Source: Saposhnikovia divaricata
Lineage: Eukaryota; Streptophyta; Magnoliopsida; Apiales; Apiaceae
DNA length: 64,000 nt
Direction of reading: 5' to 3'
Assembly (NCBI GenBank): GCA_036435485.1
Contig: CM071594.1
Coordinates: 195,204,216-195,268,215 of the forward strand
Positions 11,666 through 24,400 of the stretch are shown piece by piece. Position 1 is the stretch's first letter. Every line of letters starts with the position of its first letter. A program made the translations under genes and the position numbers. The notes beneath the pieces are model-generated. The model was not told the origin of the DNA. It saw only the letters and a list, made by a program, of their open reading frames with translations, and made no database searches.

Positions 11666-14600
11666 TGTAATAACCGTAAATTTTCGAAATATATTTTATT
11701 TTGAGCCGAATTTTAGAGTCTCATTTTAATTAGTCAGCGGGAGAAAACGAAATCTTTTTATTAAATAATTATATTAAGTATTTGCATCATTATATCAAAT
11801 CAATTTGTCCCCCATTTGTTTTATTTCTTTTATTTAATAATTGCCACTTAAATAATAATGATTAGGCATTATGTCCACTAAACATTTTACAATGATTTTG
11901 TTTCTATGATTTAGCCTTTTAATTTTTTTTAATTTATCAACATTATACAGTGTCTTTTTCAGTTATAAAAATTTGATGACCCTTTTTGTGATATACACCA
12001 CAACACTGCCTCTCTACTAAATCAAGACACAAACACAGCACAGACCCTATTTTCAGCAAACCAAAACCGGACTTAGTTTTTCAACAAACCCATTCGTATA
12101 AACATTCAAAACTGAGTACACAGGTAGATTAAATTTTTTCATTTCCTTCTTTCTTTCTCTTCTTTTATTTGCTCGGTTAATGTTTCTGTCAAAACCAATT
12201 CGGGATTGTGTGTTCAGTTCGCGTTTTTTTCGATTGGTTGCTGTGCTTGTCGGGAAGAGAAGGGAGGAATATAGAGGGGTGAGAGAGATGTGGGTTTTGG
12301 TTGAAGAGTCTTGGTTTGTGTTGGTTTGTATCGATGGGGGGGTTTCGACCTTAGCCGAGTAAGAGAGAAGAGAGAGTTTAGGGAGAGATTGGGTCGGGTA
12401 AAGAGAGATTTAGAGAGAATTGTGGTTGAGAGATACCGAGAGAGATGGATGGTGGTTCGTTGGTGTGGCAGATGGTAGTGGTTGTTGAAGACGACGAGAG
12501 AGATGATAGGAGAGATTGGTTGTTGTTTGTTAAGGACGAGTAAAGAGGGATTGAAAGAGAGGTTCGAAAGTAGTGTTGTTTGTGTTGTGTTTTATGTCGG
12601 GGAATGAGAGAGTTGAGGGGGATTGTTGTTTGTTGGGTTCAACGAGAGGGGAGTCGAGAGAGATTTTGATGTTTGTGATTATTTGGGATAGAGAGATTAG
12701 CAGCGAGAGAGAGAGTACTAGAGAGAGACGGGGAAAGAGATTGATGGTGAGTGGTGTTTTGAATCGGAGTTGCAGGAGAGATTGTTGTAGTTGTATTGAG
12801 TTGGTGAGGTGTGTGTTGGGGAGAGACAGTAAGGGGGATAGAGAGAGAGGGGTCGGAGAGATTAGGGACGAGAGAGAGAGAGTGCAGAGAGATAAGATGG
12901 TGAGATAGAGAGAGATAGAACGAGAGAGATTGGTTGAGAGTTGCAAGAGAGAAACGCAGGGAACAGGGGTGGGGCCCACGGGGAAAGTGGGGCCCACATC
13001 ATTTTTTTAAAACGATACAGTTTAGTAAATTAGCGATAGTACGTTAAAAGTCAAGATTTTATTATTTGGACCGTTATTTAAATTAGTTAGTAAAATTGTT
13101 TTTAAAAATGGTTCAATTGTTTAATTCATTAAATAGAATTATTAGAGTTTTTAAAAATGTAATTTAGAATTATTTAATTAATTAAATAAGTATTATTATG
13201 ATTTTGAGAACAAATTAGAGATTTATTAATTTACAATAAAAAGGTATATTTGTGAATAAATAGAATAATATATGATTTTATTCTGGAAAGCTGTTGTTAA
13301 TATTTTCCGGTTTATTTTAGTTAACCGGATCGAGTCAGATTTAATTTAGAGATTAATATTTTATTAAATAAATTATGATTTGTGAAGTTTATTAAGGGTG
13401 GAATTCCTTGATTAATTATTTTAAAAATTGAGAATAATTATTTTGGATTTAAATGGAATAAAAATAGATTGTTTGAATTTTTCATTTTGAGTAAGAATTT
13501 AGATTTCCAGATATTAAAAATAGGATTTGTTTTCGAGATTTGATTCCGAAGTTCGAAGAGAGATTTATTTATCCGGGAATTATTTCTGTTAATTCTTCGA
13601 GAGATATTTTATTATTATATTATTAATTATATTATCGGATCGGGAATTTTTCATTCTGAAGAATCGCTCACGTATTTCTGGTTGCCATTTTTTTAGAGAA
13701 TAATTCTCGAGACGTAGATCGACGCCAAGTTCACGGGTAGAGTATAATTTTTATCTGCATTCATTTGCACTTCGATATTGAGGCAAGTTCGTTCTTACCC
13801 TAACTTTTGGAAACTGTGAATTTCTGTTCGTGTTATTTAATTCCTTAATTATTTTCGAGATATTATATGTTGAGATTATCCGTTGCTCTGTATGATGCAA
13901 TAATTTCTTTTGAGAATTATTTCTTGTTAAATATTATTATGTTGTTAAGTTAGTTTATTTGAGAATTATAATCCCTATAAGCGTAGAAATAATTTAGTTG
14001 CTATCGAGTCGATCTCATTAATTCGAGACGACTATTATTTTGATTCAGTGAAACTAATCTCATTCGTCTGAGATAGTTAAATTTATTCTTTAAGATTGAA
14101 TTTATTGTACAAATTCAATCGTCATTTATTGATTATCTTTTATTTAGTTCCTCGTTTGAACTAACCGATAGAAGTTTAAAATTATAATTATTAGAGATTT
14201 TTATTCGTCGATCAAGTGAAAAATATTCTATTTGAACGTTCATCAATGTTGAGTATTATAAATATTGAGAAGTACTATTTGTTCAGTACGACTCCCAATT
14301 ACTTCAATCTTAAGACTATTCTCATAAATTCGAGATAGTTGATCTTATTGTCAAGGTTTGGCATTTTGTTCATGTCAACCGATAAATTATTATTGAGAAT
14401 TTACATCAGTCCATTGTTCGGATTGGTGGTAAAATCGAGTCATACTGGCAGTCCGCCAGATTTGTAAATATTTTCTGAAAGAGTTATCTCAAGTTATCTG
14501 TACCCCAAATATTCGGGAATTCTGTATTCTACTGGTCAATTTTGGGCAAGAGGCCCATTATAGAGAAAGAGAGACTCGTGTACCGTTTTACGGACCCGAG

Positions 14601-15377
14601 AATAATTAGGCACTTTGTTGCCTTGGTTGAATTGATAACCATTATGATGCTAGCATTCATACATATATTATAGTTGATATCGTATTGTAGCCGTGATCGG
14701 GCGAAGTGCGGTGTCATTGGAGGCCGGTATTCTTGGTTGGTTAGTTGATCGCCCCACCGAGATGCGGAGAGGTGGAAGACCAGTTCATTCTTAAATCATG
14801 AGTTATCAGAGTTATATCAAATGAGCTATCGAGTATTCTGTTTCGAATTGAGTAATGAGTCTTTTGAGTATTCTGTTTTGAGATGAGTTTTGAGCCTTTC
14901 GAGTATGACATTTTTTCAAGATGAATTTGAGCCAAATCATATGGTGATATCCGATATTAAAATTTTGAGCATTTATTTCGGTAAACTATATTATATTTAT
15001 ATACCGAGCGAGAAGGGAACTTGCTGAGCACTATAGTTGCTCATTCTTGCTTTACAACATTTTGTTCAGCTGTCAAGACGGAAAGAGGCGAGACATCCAG
15101 CCAGGGCTATAAAGGCAAGGGGAAAGCGCAAGGCTATGGCGACAATAATTAGAAGATCCAGATGGAATCTTTATATTTCTACTGTTGTGAACTGTTGTAA
15201 CATATTATTTCAAGATGTATCAAGTTGGTTTGTACTATGTTGTGAAGACGATCTTGGACCTGCGGAGTGGGACATTTATGCTCCGTTGTAATAAAATTTG
15301 GCATTGTTATTGCGTTATCATATTGAGACAATGTGACGACCCGGGTCCCCTGTCAGGGTGGATTTGGGGGCGTTACA
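11666..15377 (+). repeat. Element B 3' LTR (3712 bp)
   Basis: A direct copy of 2811-6539. It ends GGCGTTACA and is followed by the duplicated target aagaa and then by the remainder of element A's LTR. The purine-rich block (about 12350-12960) is slightly shorter than in the 5' copy, which accounts for much of the 17-bp length difference. Confidence 0.9.
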
Positions 15378-15382
15378 AAGAA

Positions 15383-17437
15383 TTAGGAGCTTGGTGGAAA
15401 AGGAATCTTGGAGGACATGTGGAAGGTGGAGATCATCCCAACACACTACATAAGTGTATGGCCAAGATCAACTCTTCAAATCTTAAGGGGGAAGTAAACA
15501 AATAGATGGCTAGGATTTCACCACCACACACCACAAATGTATGGTGGGGATTTACCCAACACCCCCCTTAACCCTAATTCCAATCCTATAAATACCCCTT
15601 CACCCCCCTTGTATTTATGAACTTAGATTTTAACTTAGATTTTAGGGTACCTTTAATTTCTTGTATTTTTTTTAGTTTCAAATCTTGTAAACACTTTTTA
15701 TTTTAATGCAAAAATTCCTTCCCTTTAATTTCTCGTCTTGTTCTTTCGTATTTGTTGCATAGCTTTCGTTATTTTCGTAAATCCTTTTAGTGGACAAAGT
15801 AGCGAAAAGCTAACCACTATGGATTGAAAATAACGATTTTTAATTTCTTGCTTTTAGTTATAATTTTTAATTTAAGCCCCTTTAAATCTCCATTTTGTCG
15901 TGGGCCATTTATTTTAAATCATCATTTTAGTGTAATCTTAATTTCATTTTCGTAGTTAATCTCTTCATCTTCGTATTTAATTTTCAAATAAAAAAAACCC
16001 ACAAAAATATTAGTGTAAATTTTTATTTTTTTTTACGAATTTTTGTAAACAACACAACCACCTATCCCTTGTTTCTTTGCTTCATTTTTTATTTTCCCCT
16101 GTTTAAACTTGGTCCCTCTCTTTTTGTTCGCAGAAAGTTTCTCCTCCCTCTCACACAAATCTCATCTCTTTCTCCCCTTCTTCATTCTTGTTCTTCTTCG
16201 ATATTTTTTTTTCTTTTGTTGCGTCTGTGGAGTTTAATGATTGTATAGGAATAGGACTTTTTAATAATAGAGATCTGTGTATAGAAGTCTGTGGGTTCGG
16301 TTTTTTCTTGCGAAATCTGAAATGTCTTTTGGTTTAATTTCTGGTTTCTTCATGATTTCTTGCTGATCAGCGAGTCTTTGTCCTGTTTCGTCACTATCTG
16401 AGTTCACTTTCGTGGCTGTTTGAATAATTATGTGTTGAGTTTGAGTTTTTGGAGTTTTATTTTGTTCTATTTTTGATTGTAAATAGCTGTTGATGCTGAT
16501 TTACCGAGCTCCTGTTTCTTTTTTTCTTTCCTGCGTTTTGTTTAAAGTAACTGTGTTTATTTTAGTGTAGAGTCTGCTGTTTTTGCTGCTGAGTTGTTTA
16601 GTCGCCAAGTTCTGTTCTCTGTGAGTCGCGTCGCTGTGTTCTGGCTTGTGGCTGTGCTTTTGTGTGGTCGAGTAATGCTGCTGTGTAATTGAAATGCTGC
16701 GTTTTGAGTCCTCTTTGCTGCGTTTTATTCTAAAATTGCTGTTTTGCTTAATTCTGTTCTGTTTTGCCGTTTTATTCACGTTTCCGTGCTGGATTTGTGT
16801 CCTGGGTTTCGTGTTCTAGCTGGGAATCTGCCGACTGTCGATGTTATTGTACTAGTTCTTCTGTTTTTTTTCAGTTCTGAGTTCTTCATTTTGCGAGCTG
16901 CTGAGTTTCGTTTTATTCTTGACTGAGTTTATGCAAGTTTACCGAGTTTTTGCGTGTCCCTTTCCTGTTATTCATTTGAGTTTGCTGTGAGTTTTGCCTT
17001 CTTGGTGTACTGAGTCATATTTGAGTCGTAGTTTTTGCTGTGAATTTTTGTGAGTTTTGCTGTTGAGTTGAAACAGGACTCAATTCAGAACTCCCACTAA
17101 AAAAAAAAGAGTTTTAAAATCAAGTTTTAATTAGAATTTAGAATTTTTGAATCTAGTTTTAGAATGTTTTAATTTAGATTAATTTTTAGAATTTTTAAAA
17201 TTTATAATTTATATTATTAGAGTAAATTAAATTTTCTTTTAAAAATAGTTTAAATTTCTTTTTGTAATAAAATAGTATAAAAAATCCAAAATCTCAAAAA
17301 TCAAACTTGTTCTAAGTCGATTAAATTAAAAATTAAGGATTGCGAAAATAAAATAGTCTCTGCGGAACGAATCTAAATTTACTAAAACGAGATTGTGCAC
17401 TTGCAATCAATTTTAAATAATTATTTTTAGCACATCA
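15383..17437 (+). repeat. Element A 5' LTR, second part
   Basis: The continuation of the LTR that starts at 2626, matching 41027-42939. It ends TAGCACATCA. Compared with the 3' LTR it has two extra segments, about 24 bp near 16217 and about 120 bp near 16672-16793. These account for the length difference (2240 versus 2096 bp). The segment is non-coding; small frames such as 16501-16926 are chance. Confidence 0.88.
15587..15594 (+). promoter_or_regulatory. TATA box in element A 5' LTR
   Basis: TATAAATA lies in a C-rich context (cctataaatacccc) and is conserved at 41231-41238 in the other LTR and, on the minus strand, at 29629-29636 and 19186-19193 in element C. This is the likely core promoter of the family. 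Confidence 0.6.
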
Positions 17438-17443
17438 AGTTTT

Positions 17444-17462
17444 TGGCACCGCTGTCGGGGAC
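17444..17462 (+). other. Primer binding site of element A (tRNA-Asp type)
   Basis: TGGCACCGCTGTCGGGGAC follows the LTR end after a short spacer. It matches the Athila/Tat-type site read in element C (TGGCGCCGCTGCCGGGGAC) except for one G-to-A and one C-to-T change. Both changes look like deamination of methylated cytosines. Confidence 0.85.
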
Positions 17463-17914
17463 TAATTATTTTTCGCGCCTTAGTTTTTAATTTTTCGGAT
17501 TAGCTCTTTTCTCACCCTTTTTCTTGTTTGCATTTTTTCGAAGAATTTGGAGGAAAATTCGGGTAACTTGGAATAAAGCGAAAGAATTTTCTCGGAATTT
17601 TGGAAGCTTTGCTTGGGTAACCCGTATCTCTCTCCTCTTTCATTTTTTTTCCTTATTTAGAAAATCACAAAAAAAAAATTCGAAAAATCACAAAAAAATT
17701 AAAAATTTTAAATCCAAAAAAAAAAAATTAGTTAGTAAATACATAATTGTTGCATCATGCATTTAATCACTTAGGGCACATCATATAGATTTTTTCTTGT
17801 TTTTAACTTTTCGTACCTTATAATTGTGGTGATTGCTGGAGGACCCCAAGGTACGTTAAATTCTTCCTTTTCTTTAGTTAGAGCAAGTAGTTAAGCATCC
17901 ATAAATGTTTATAG
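17463..17914 (+). other. Leader (5' untranslated) remnant of element A
   Basis: The sequence parallels the leader of element C read on the other strand (27420-27805), including gattgctggaggacccc near 17831. No gene is present. Homology stops near 17914, where the sequence switches to the minus-strand LTR of element C. The switch falls at a short shared motif (gtatag), which suggests an illegitimate-recombination breakpoint. Confidence 0.7.
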
Positions 17915-18562
17915 GTATAGACTTGCAGAAAACAGGACTCGACGTTTCAGTAAAAAAAAAACTCGACTGACTTTGCATCACAAAATGCTCATCACAGTTA
18001 CAAGACTATCAATCACACAACTTCACAAACGAAACAGGCCACAAACAAAACACAATCAAAACCCAGAAATTAAAAACCAAAACAAGATTTAAACACAACT
18101 CGGCTGTTAACTTGGTAAAAAGAAACTCAGACTTGAAACTCGGCAACTCATTAAACAACAAAACTCGTTTACACAGCATAATCACAACCATTACAGTTAA
18201 CAACCAAGCCATTCAACAAAACCAGAAACAAAACCATTCGACTCAACTTGCAATTACAAACTCAGAACTATCAACCATCCTAAAACAAAAAAAAATGATG
18301 GGGGAAAGGGAAATTAAACCAAGAGACGAACAAGAACCAAACAGCGCACACAGAAACAGTGAACAGAACTACAGGATCATCAGATTACAATACGAACGAA
18401 GACACAACAATTAGAACAAAACAAAACTTGACAAAAACTCGGACTGATTAAACTCCACGAAATCGCTGCTACTCAGCGATTCTTCACTGAAATGGGGGAA
18501 GGGAAAATGGCGCGGTTTGTGTGAGAAGGAGGGAATTCGCGGGGAAAGAAAAGATGGGAGAG

Positions 18563-18617
<55 letters not shown>

Positions 18618-19583
18618 AAGTGCTGGGGTTTAAAATATACAGGGGAGGCTGTGTGTATTTGTGGACAAGAAGAGGGGAAATATAAGGCCGTGGTTGAAGA
18701 AAAGAAAATCTGGTTGCTCGATTCTGTGCTTGTTCGAATAAGAAAGAGACAGGGGAAAATAAAATTGTACTAATGCTTCGAAATAAAAAAAAATGAGATA
18801 AAAAAATACTAGAGATTAATAAAACTATTTTTTTTGTTTTGTTTTTTTAAATAAATACGAAAATAAAATTTAACTGCGAAATTAAAATTAAACTACAACG
18901 ATGATTTGAAATAAATGGCCCACGATAAAATGGATTTTTAAAGGGGCAAAATTACGAATTAAAACTACGAACAAGAAATTAAAGTTTCGTTATTTTCAAC
19001 CCCAAGTGGTTAGCAACGGGATTTACGAAAATAACGAAACAAGGCAACAATAACGAAAGAGCAAGAAAAGAAGTAAAGAAAATAAAAATTGCATTAATTA
19101 TAATAAGAGTGTTTACAAGATTTGAAACTAAGAAAATAAAACTACCCTAAAATCTAAGTTACTAAATACAAGGGGGGTGAGGAGGTATTTATAGGATAGG
19201 AATTAGGGTTAAGGGGGGTGTTGGGTAAATCCCCACCATACATTTGGGTTGTGTGGTGGTGAAATCCTAGCCATCTATTTGATTCCTTCCCCCTTAAGCT
19301 TTGAAGAGTTGATCTTGGCCATACACTTTGCTAATGTGTTGGGATGATCTCCACCTTCCACTTGTCTTGAAATATTCCTTTTGCTTCAAGCTCCTAATTC
19401 TTTTCCTTCTTTCATTTTTGGTCCTTTTTCTTCCTCCTTTTTCCCTTCCTTGCACTTTATTTATTTATTTTGTCATTTCTTTATTTATTTACGATTTTCC
19501 TGAAATTCAACAAAATAAAATATTAAAACATGAGTTCAAGCAATAAATAGCTAGATAAAATATGCAAAAATATGCACTTATCA
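17915..19583 (-). repeat. Element C 3' LTR, truncated
   Basis: The segment matches 28368-30026 of the 5' LTR closely; the clearest difference is a longer GA run. On the minus strand it starts TGATAAGTGCA at 19583 and stops at 17915, inside the LTR, where element A's leader begins. The missing end corresponds to 27831-28367 of the 5' LTR. The frame at 18112-18414 is non-coding LTR and recurs at 28566. Confidence 0.85.
18565..18613. repeat. (GA)n microsatellite in element C 3' LTR
   Basis: About 24 uninterrupted GA units. The same site in the 5' LTR (29020-29056) is shorter, so the run has changed length since insertion. Confidence 0.95.
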
Positions 19584-19597
19584 AATGCCCCCATACC
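19584..19597 (-). other. Polypurine tract of element C
   Basis: Read on the minus strand, GGTATGGGGGCATT directly precedes the LTR start. The same tract stands before element A's 3' LTR at 40830. Confidence 0.75.
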
Positions 19598-20447
19598 TAT
19601 CTTTTGCTCGTCCTCGAGGAAAACAAAATGAAAATCTAGATGCAAAGTTCTATACTCCTTTTTGTAGGTGTGACGGTTGCATTTGGCATATGCAACAAGC
19701 CCTTTAAACCCCTAGGCAGCCCTAGTGGACGAGTGAGGTCTCGTGAGGGCCTATAGTGAATGTACCCACAAAATCCATCTAGCTTATATAAAAGATCACA
19801 TGGCAATGCACACCACACATACATGTCCTCTCATGATACATCAACTTAAGAATCAAAATGAAGTTGCAAAGTCTTGGTGTGGAAAGTGCAAGGATTCACA
19901 TAGTCTACTCAAAGAACCATGCAAGAGTGATTATAAGTTCATGTCAAGTGCAAAAATCATTGGTGACCATGCTAAGTTTACAAGGGCACACCTTAGAGTC
20001 AAAACTTGAGATCTCATATGCAAAACAAGCAATACCTCACATTTCACTCACAAAAGAATATTCACTCAAGAACAAGGGTAAGTGTATCACTCAATTCCAA
20101 CAAAATCAAATGCATGCTTGACACTTGGTATCATTCCAACTTAAATCACAACATACATTAATAATGACAATCAAAAGGTCTTTATTAGGGTTGTAATGGG
20201 GCTAGGGACAAGGTATGTCAAGAAAGGCCAAAATAAGGTGAAGTGTCAAAAGCTAGTAGTAACCTTGAATATCATGCACAACACCAAACTTCCTCCCCAC
20301 ACAATTTATTTTTATTTTTCAACAAAAAGCCTTGAATAGTCGTAATGAAGGAGGATTACAAAAAACATAAGTATGCTCTCATATGTAATTTTTTTTTTTC
20401 ATTTTCTTTTTTTTTTCTTTTCTTTTTTTTTCTTTTTCCTTTTTTTT

Positions 20448-20485
<38 letters not shown>

Positions 20486-21419
20486 GAAAATGATAAATGT
20501 AACTATAATCCTCCTTTAGATTTAACTTTGAAAATCGACTATCAAGGTAACAACAAATATTTCCTCAAAAGTTATGAACAATAGTAAACCCTATTTCATA
20601 CACCTTATTGCTCCCTCAAGTTCCTACTAGCCTTTGACAAAATGGGATCAAGAATACGTAAGGCTAATCAAGAAAAAGGTCTTAGGTGAGTAATGTGGTG
20701 TGTCACCGAAAGAAAATGATTAGGCTCAAAGGGTTAACTAATTGATCATATAAGCATGGTGTGGATAATTCGGGAAATATGGGTTATTCCTAAGTGCCTT
20801 TATCATTTTATCATCAATCAATGTCATGTATTTCAAGAAGGAACTCAAACAAGTGCTAGCAAAGCAAATGACAAGTGGACACTCAAGCAAACGAATATAA
20901 ATGCAAAAGATGTGCATATAGGCTCAAAACTCACTTGGTGTGGTAAAACATAATCAATCTCAAGAGATGGTATCCTCAATGCACCTACTTGTACTCAAAG
21001 CATGAAGACCAAATCATCTTACACCTAATCATGTCCTTCTAATTTCATGCACAATTCAAATAAGTCTACTAGCTTCACCTTGCTAGTGTAAGTGTGTGAA
21101 CAAGAACTTTAGCAAATCACTTCTCAAACAAAAGCTAATGGATCAGGAGATTATCATAACATGCAAGGGTGCATCAAGCAACTAGCAATCAATTAACAAG
21201 ACTAGAATACAAAAAGAACTCTTTTTGATTTTTTTGATTTTTTGATTTTTTTGGATTTTTTGATTTTTATATTTACACTAAAAACCCTCCCCCATACCTA
21301 AATCATGCATTGTCCTCAATGTATGCAAATGCAAGAGAAATGAGTAAATGAGAATGAGGAGATAATACCTGACAAGAGATAAAGGAGAGGATTTACCTAC
21401 TGAAAGAAACTTACATGAA
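19598..21419 (-). other. 3' non-coding region of element C
   Basis: About 1.8 kb between the pol stop and the purine tract. It is collinear, in reverse, with 39105-40829 of element A, so the region belongs to the family. It includes a pyrimidine run (about 20389-20453) next to a (TA)n run (about 20454-20481). Athila elements often carry an envelope-like frame here; I see none, and the small frames are not conserved. Confidence 0.7.
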
Positions 21420-24400
21420 TCACGGGTCGATGAGGTGGGTGACCTCATCCTCGGGATCAAATGGCAGCTCTAAAAATGGTTTGAGTCTTTGTCCATTAAC
21501 TTTAAATACATCACCATTTTTAGGATTTTCAATTTCAACAGCACCGTGAGGAAAAACGGTCCTAACAATGTAAGGACCTTCCCACCTAGATCTCAATTTC
21601 CCGGGGAATAAATGAAGCCTAGAATTGTACAAAAGAACTTTTTGACCCGGAGAAAAAGATTTTCTCAAAATGGATTTATCATGAAAAAGTTTTGTTCTTT
21701 CTTTATAGATTTTAGCATTTTCATAGGCCTCATTTCTTAATTCCTCTAGTTCTGACAATTGCAACTTCCTATGACTACCGGCGGTTGGTAAGTCAAAGTT
21801 CAAATCTCTTATGGCCCACAAGGCCCTATGCTCTAGTTCAACGGGCAAGTGACAGGCTTTGCCAAACACAATTCTGTAAGGGGACATGCCCAAAACAGTC
21901 TTAAAAGCGGTTCGATAGGCCCATAAGGCATCAATCAGTTTGATGGACCAATCCTTCCTATTCGAGTTGACAGTCTTTTCTAAGATTTGTTTGATTTGCC
22001 TATTCGAGACTTCAACTTGACCACTAGTTTGAGGATGATAAGGGGTAGCCACCCTATGAGTAATTGAGTACTTTTTCAAAAGGGACTCAAATTGACGATT
22101 CTTAAAGTGCGTACCTTGGTCATTAATGATAGCCCTAGGTGTGCCAAATCGAGAAAAGATATTCTCTTTTAAGAATTTAAGAATGACCTTGTTATCATTG
22201 GACTTAGTCGGTATGGCTTCTACCCACTTAGACACATAATCAACCGCTAAGAGAATGTAGAGGTTGCCGAAAGAGCTAGGAAAGGGACCCATAAAGTCTA
22301 TGCCCCACACATCGAAAATCTCAATGATTAAGATGGGACTCATTGGCATCATATTTCTTCTAGTGATCTTTCCTAAGTGTTGACACCTACTACAAGCGGC
22401 ACAGAATTCTACAGCATCCTTGAACAAACTAGGCCAATAAAAACCGCTTTGGAGGATTTTAGCTGCTGTTTTCTTAGCACTAAAATGACCTCCACAAGCT
22501 TGATCATGACAAAAGGAAAGGATACTTCGAAACTCATGGTTTGGGACACACCTCCGAATGATTTGATCGGGACAATATTTAAAAAGATACGGGTCGTCCC
22601 AAAAGAAATGTTTGACTTGAGAGAAAAATTTCGATTTATCTTGTGTGGACCAATGAGAGGGAATGTCGCCGGTAGCAAGGTAATTGACAATGTCGGCGAA
22701 CCAAGGAGGAGTAGAGATAGAAAAGAGATGTTCGTCGGGAAAAGATTCATTTAAAGGCAAGTCAGTGGTGGACTCCACTACTAAGCGAGAAAGGTGATCG
22801 GCAACGACATTTTCGGACCCCTTCTTATCCCTAATTTCTAGGTCAAACTCTTGGAGCAACAAGATCCACCTAATCAATCGGGCCTTAGAGTCTTTCTTAG
22901 AGAAGAGATATCGAAGGGCGGAATGATCGGTGTAAACAATGATTTTCGAACCAATAAGATACGACCTAAACTTCTCGAGGGCAAAAACTACGGCTAGAAG
23001 CTCCTTCTCGGTGGTTGAATAATTGAGTTGCGCATCATTTAAGGTCTTACTAGCGTAGTATATGACATGAGGTATCTTATTGATTCGTTGTCCTAAAACC
23101 GCTCCTAATGCGTAATCAGATGCATCACACATTAACTCGAAAGGTTGACTCCAATCGGGAGACTTGATAATTGGGGCCGAGGTCAACTCTTTCTTAAGGT
23201 GTTCAAAAGATTGTAAACAATCTTTATTGAATTCGAATTTGACATCTTTACCAAGAAGGGTGGTCAAGGGTCTAGCCTTTTTGCTAAAGTCTTTAATGAA
23301 ACGCCTATAAAAACCCGCATGTCCTAAAAAGGAACGAATTCCTTTGACCGATGTTGGTGGGGGTAGATTGGCAATGAGGTCAACTTTGGATTTATCTACT
23401 TCGATCCCCTTTTCAGAAATTCTATGACCAAGAACGATTCCTTCTTTAACCATGAAATGACATTTTTCCCAATTAAGAACGAGGTTGGTTTCTTTACATC
23501 TTTTTAAGACTAACTCAAGATGGTTTAGGCATTGATGAAAAGATGAACCAAAGATGGAGAAGTCATCTATGAAAATCTCTAGGAATTCACCTACCATGTC
23601 AGAAAAGATGCTCATCATGCACCGTTGGAAGGTGGCCGGGGCAGTGGTTAGACCGAAAGCTAAGCGACGATAAGCAAAGGTTCCAAAGGGACATGTGAAA
23701 GTGGTTTTCTCTTGGTCTTCGGGAGCTAAAGGAATTTGAAAATAACCGGAATAACCATCTAGGAAACAGTAGTAGGCATGACCTGCTAACCTTTCTAACA
23801 TTTGATCTATGAATGGCAAAGGAAAGTGGTCTTTTCTAGTGGCATCGTTGAGTTTCCTATAGTCTATGCACACCCTCCAACCGGATTGGACACGAGTAGG
23901 AACTTGCTCATTGTTCTCGTTAGTCACCACGGTAATACCCGACTTTTTAGGTACTACCTGAATCGGGCTAACCCAAGAGCTATCAGAAATGGGATAAATG
24001 ATTCCATTATCGAGACACTTAAGAATTTCCTTCCTAATGACTTCCATCATGGTAGGGTTCAACCGCCTTTGTGGCTCACAAACTGGTTTGGCATCATCAA
24101 CTAAGTGAATCCGATGTTGGACAATGGCCGGACTAATTCCTTTAATATCCGAGATACTCCAACCTATGGCTTCCTTATGTTCTCTAAGCACATTTACAAG
24201 CTCATCCTCTTGTGACTTGGTCAAATTAGAGGCAATGATAACGGGAAGAGACTCGTTAGGACCTAAAAAGGCGTACTTAAGAGTGTCAGGAAGAGGTTTG
24301 AGTTCTAAATCGGGCGGCTTTGACTCAACGGGTTTACTAGTTTCGAAAAGTGGCAAAGGAGGTGGTTCACATGCTTGGTTATTTGTAGGAATGGTGGAAT

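Larger units (their letters stand above)
2811..15377 (+). mobile_element. Tekay/Del-like chromovirus (element B), complete
   Basis: A full-length Ty3-gypsy insertion within element A's 5' LTR. It has two LTRs of about 3.7 kb (TGTAATAACC...GGCGTTACA), a tRNA-iMet-type primer site, a decayed gag, recognisable protease, RT, RNase H and integrase regions with a chromodomain-like tail, a purine tract, and a perfect 5-bp duplication aagaa at 2806-2810 and 15378-15382. The very long LTRs, the TGTAATAACC start and the integrase tail fit the Tekay/Del lineage. The two LTRs look about 99% identical by eye, so insertion was recent, but the coding region carries many stops. Confidence 0.88.

Noticed and set aside
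18112..18414. A 100-codon frame in C's 3' LTR
   Set aside because: It recurs shortened at 28566 in the other LTR and is Asn/Gln/Thr-rich low-complexity LTR sequence.
20389..20484. Pyrimidine run plus (TA)n as an origin or regulatory element
   Set aside because: It is a simple-sequence expansion within the element's 3' region; the copy in A has a different A-rich run at the same place.
19598..21419. An envelope-like gene downstream of Athila pol
   Set aside because: The region has no long open frame, no signal or membrane segment, and stops in all frames.
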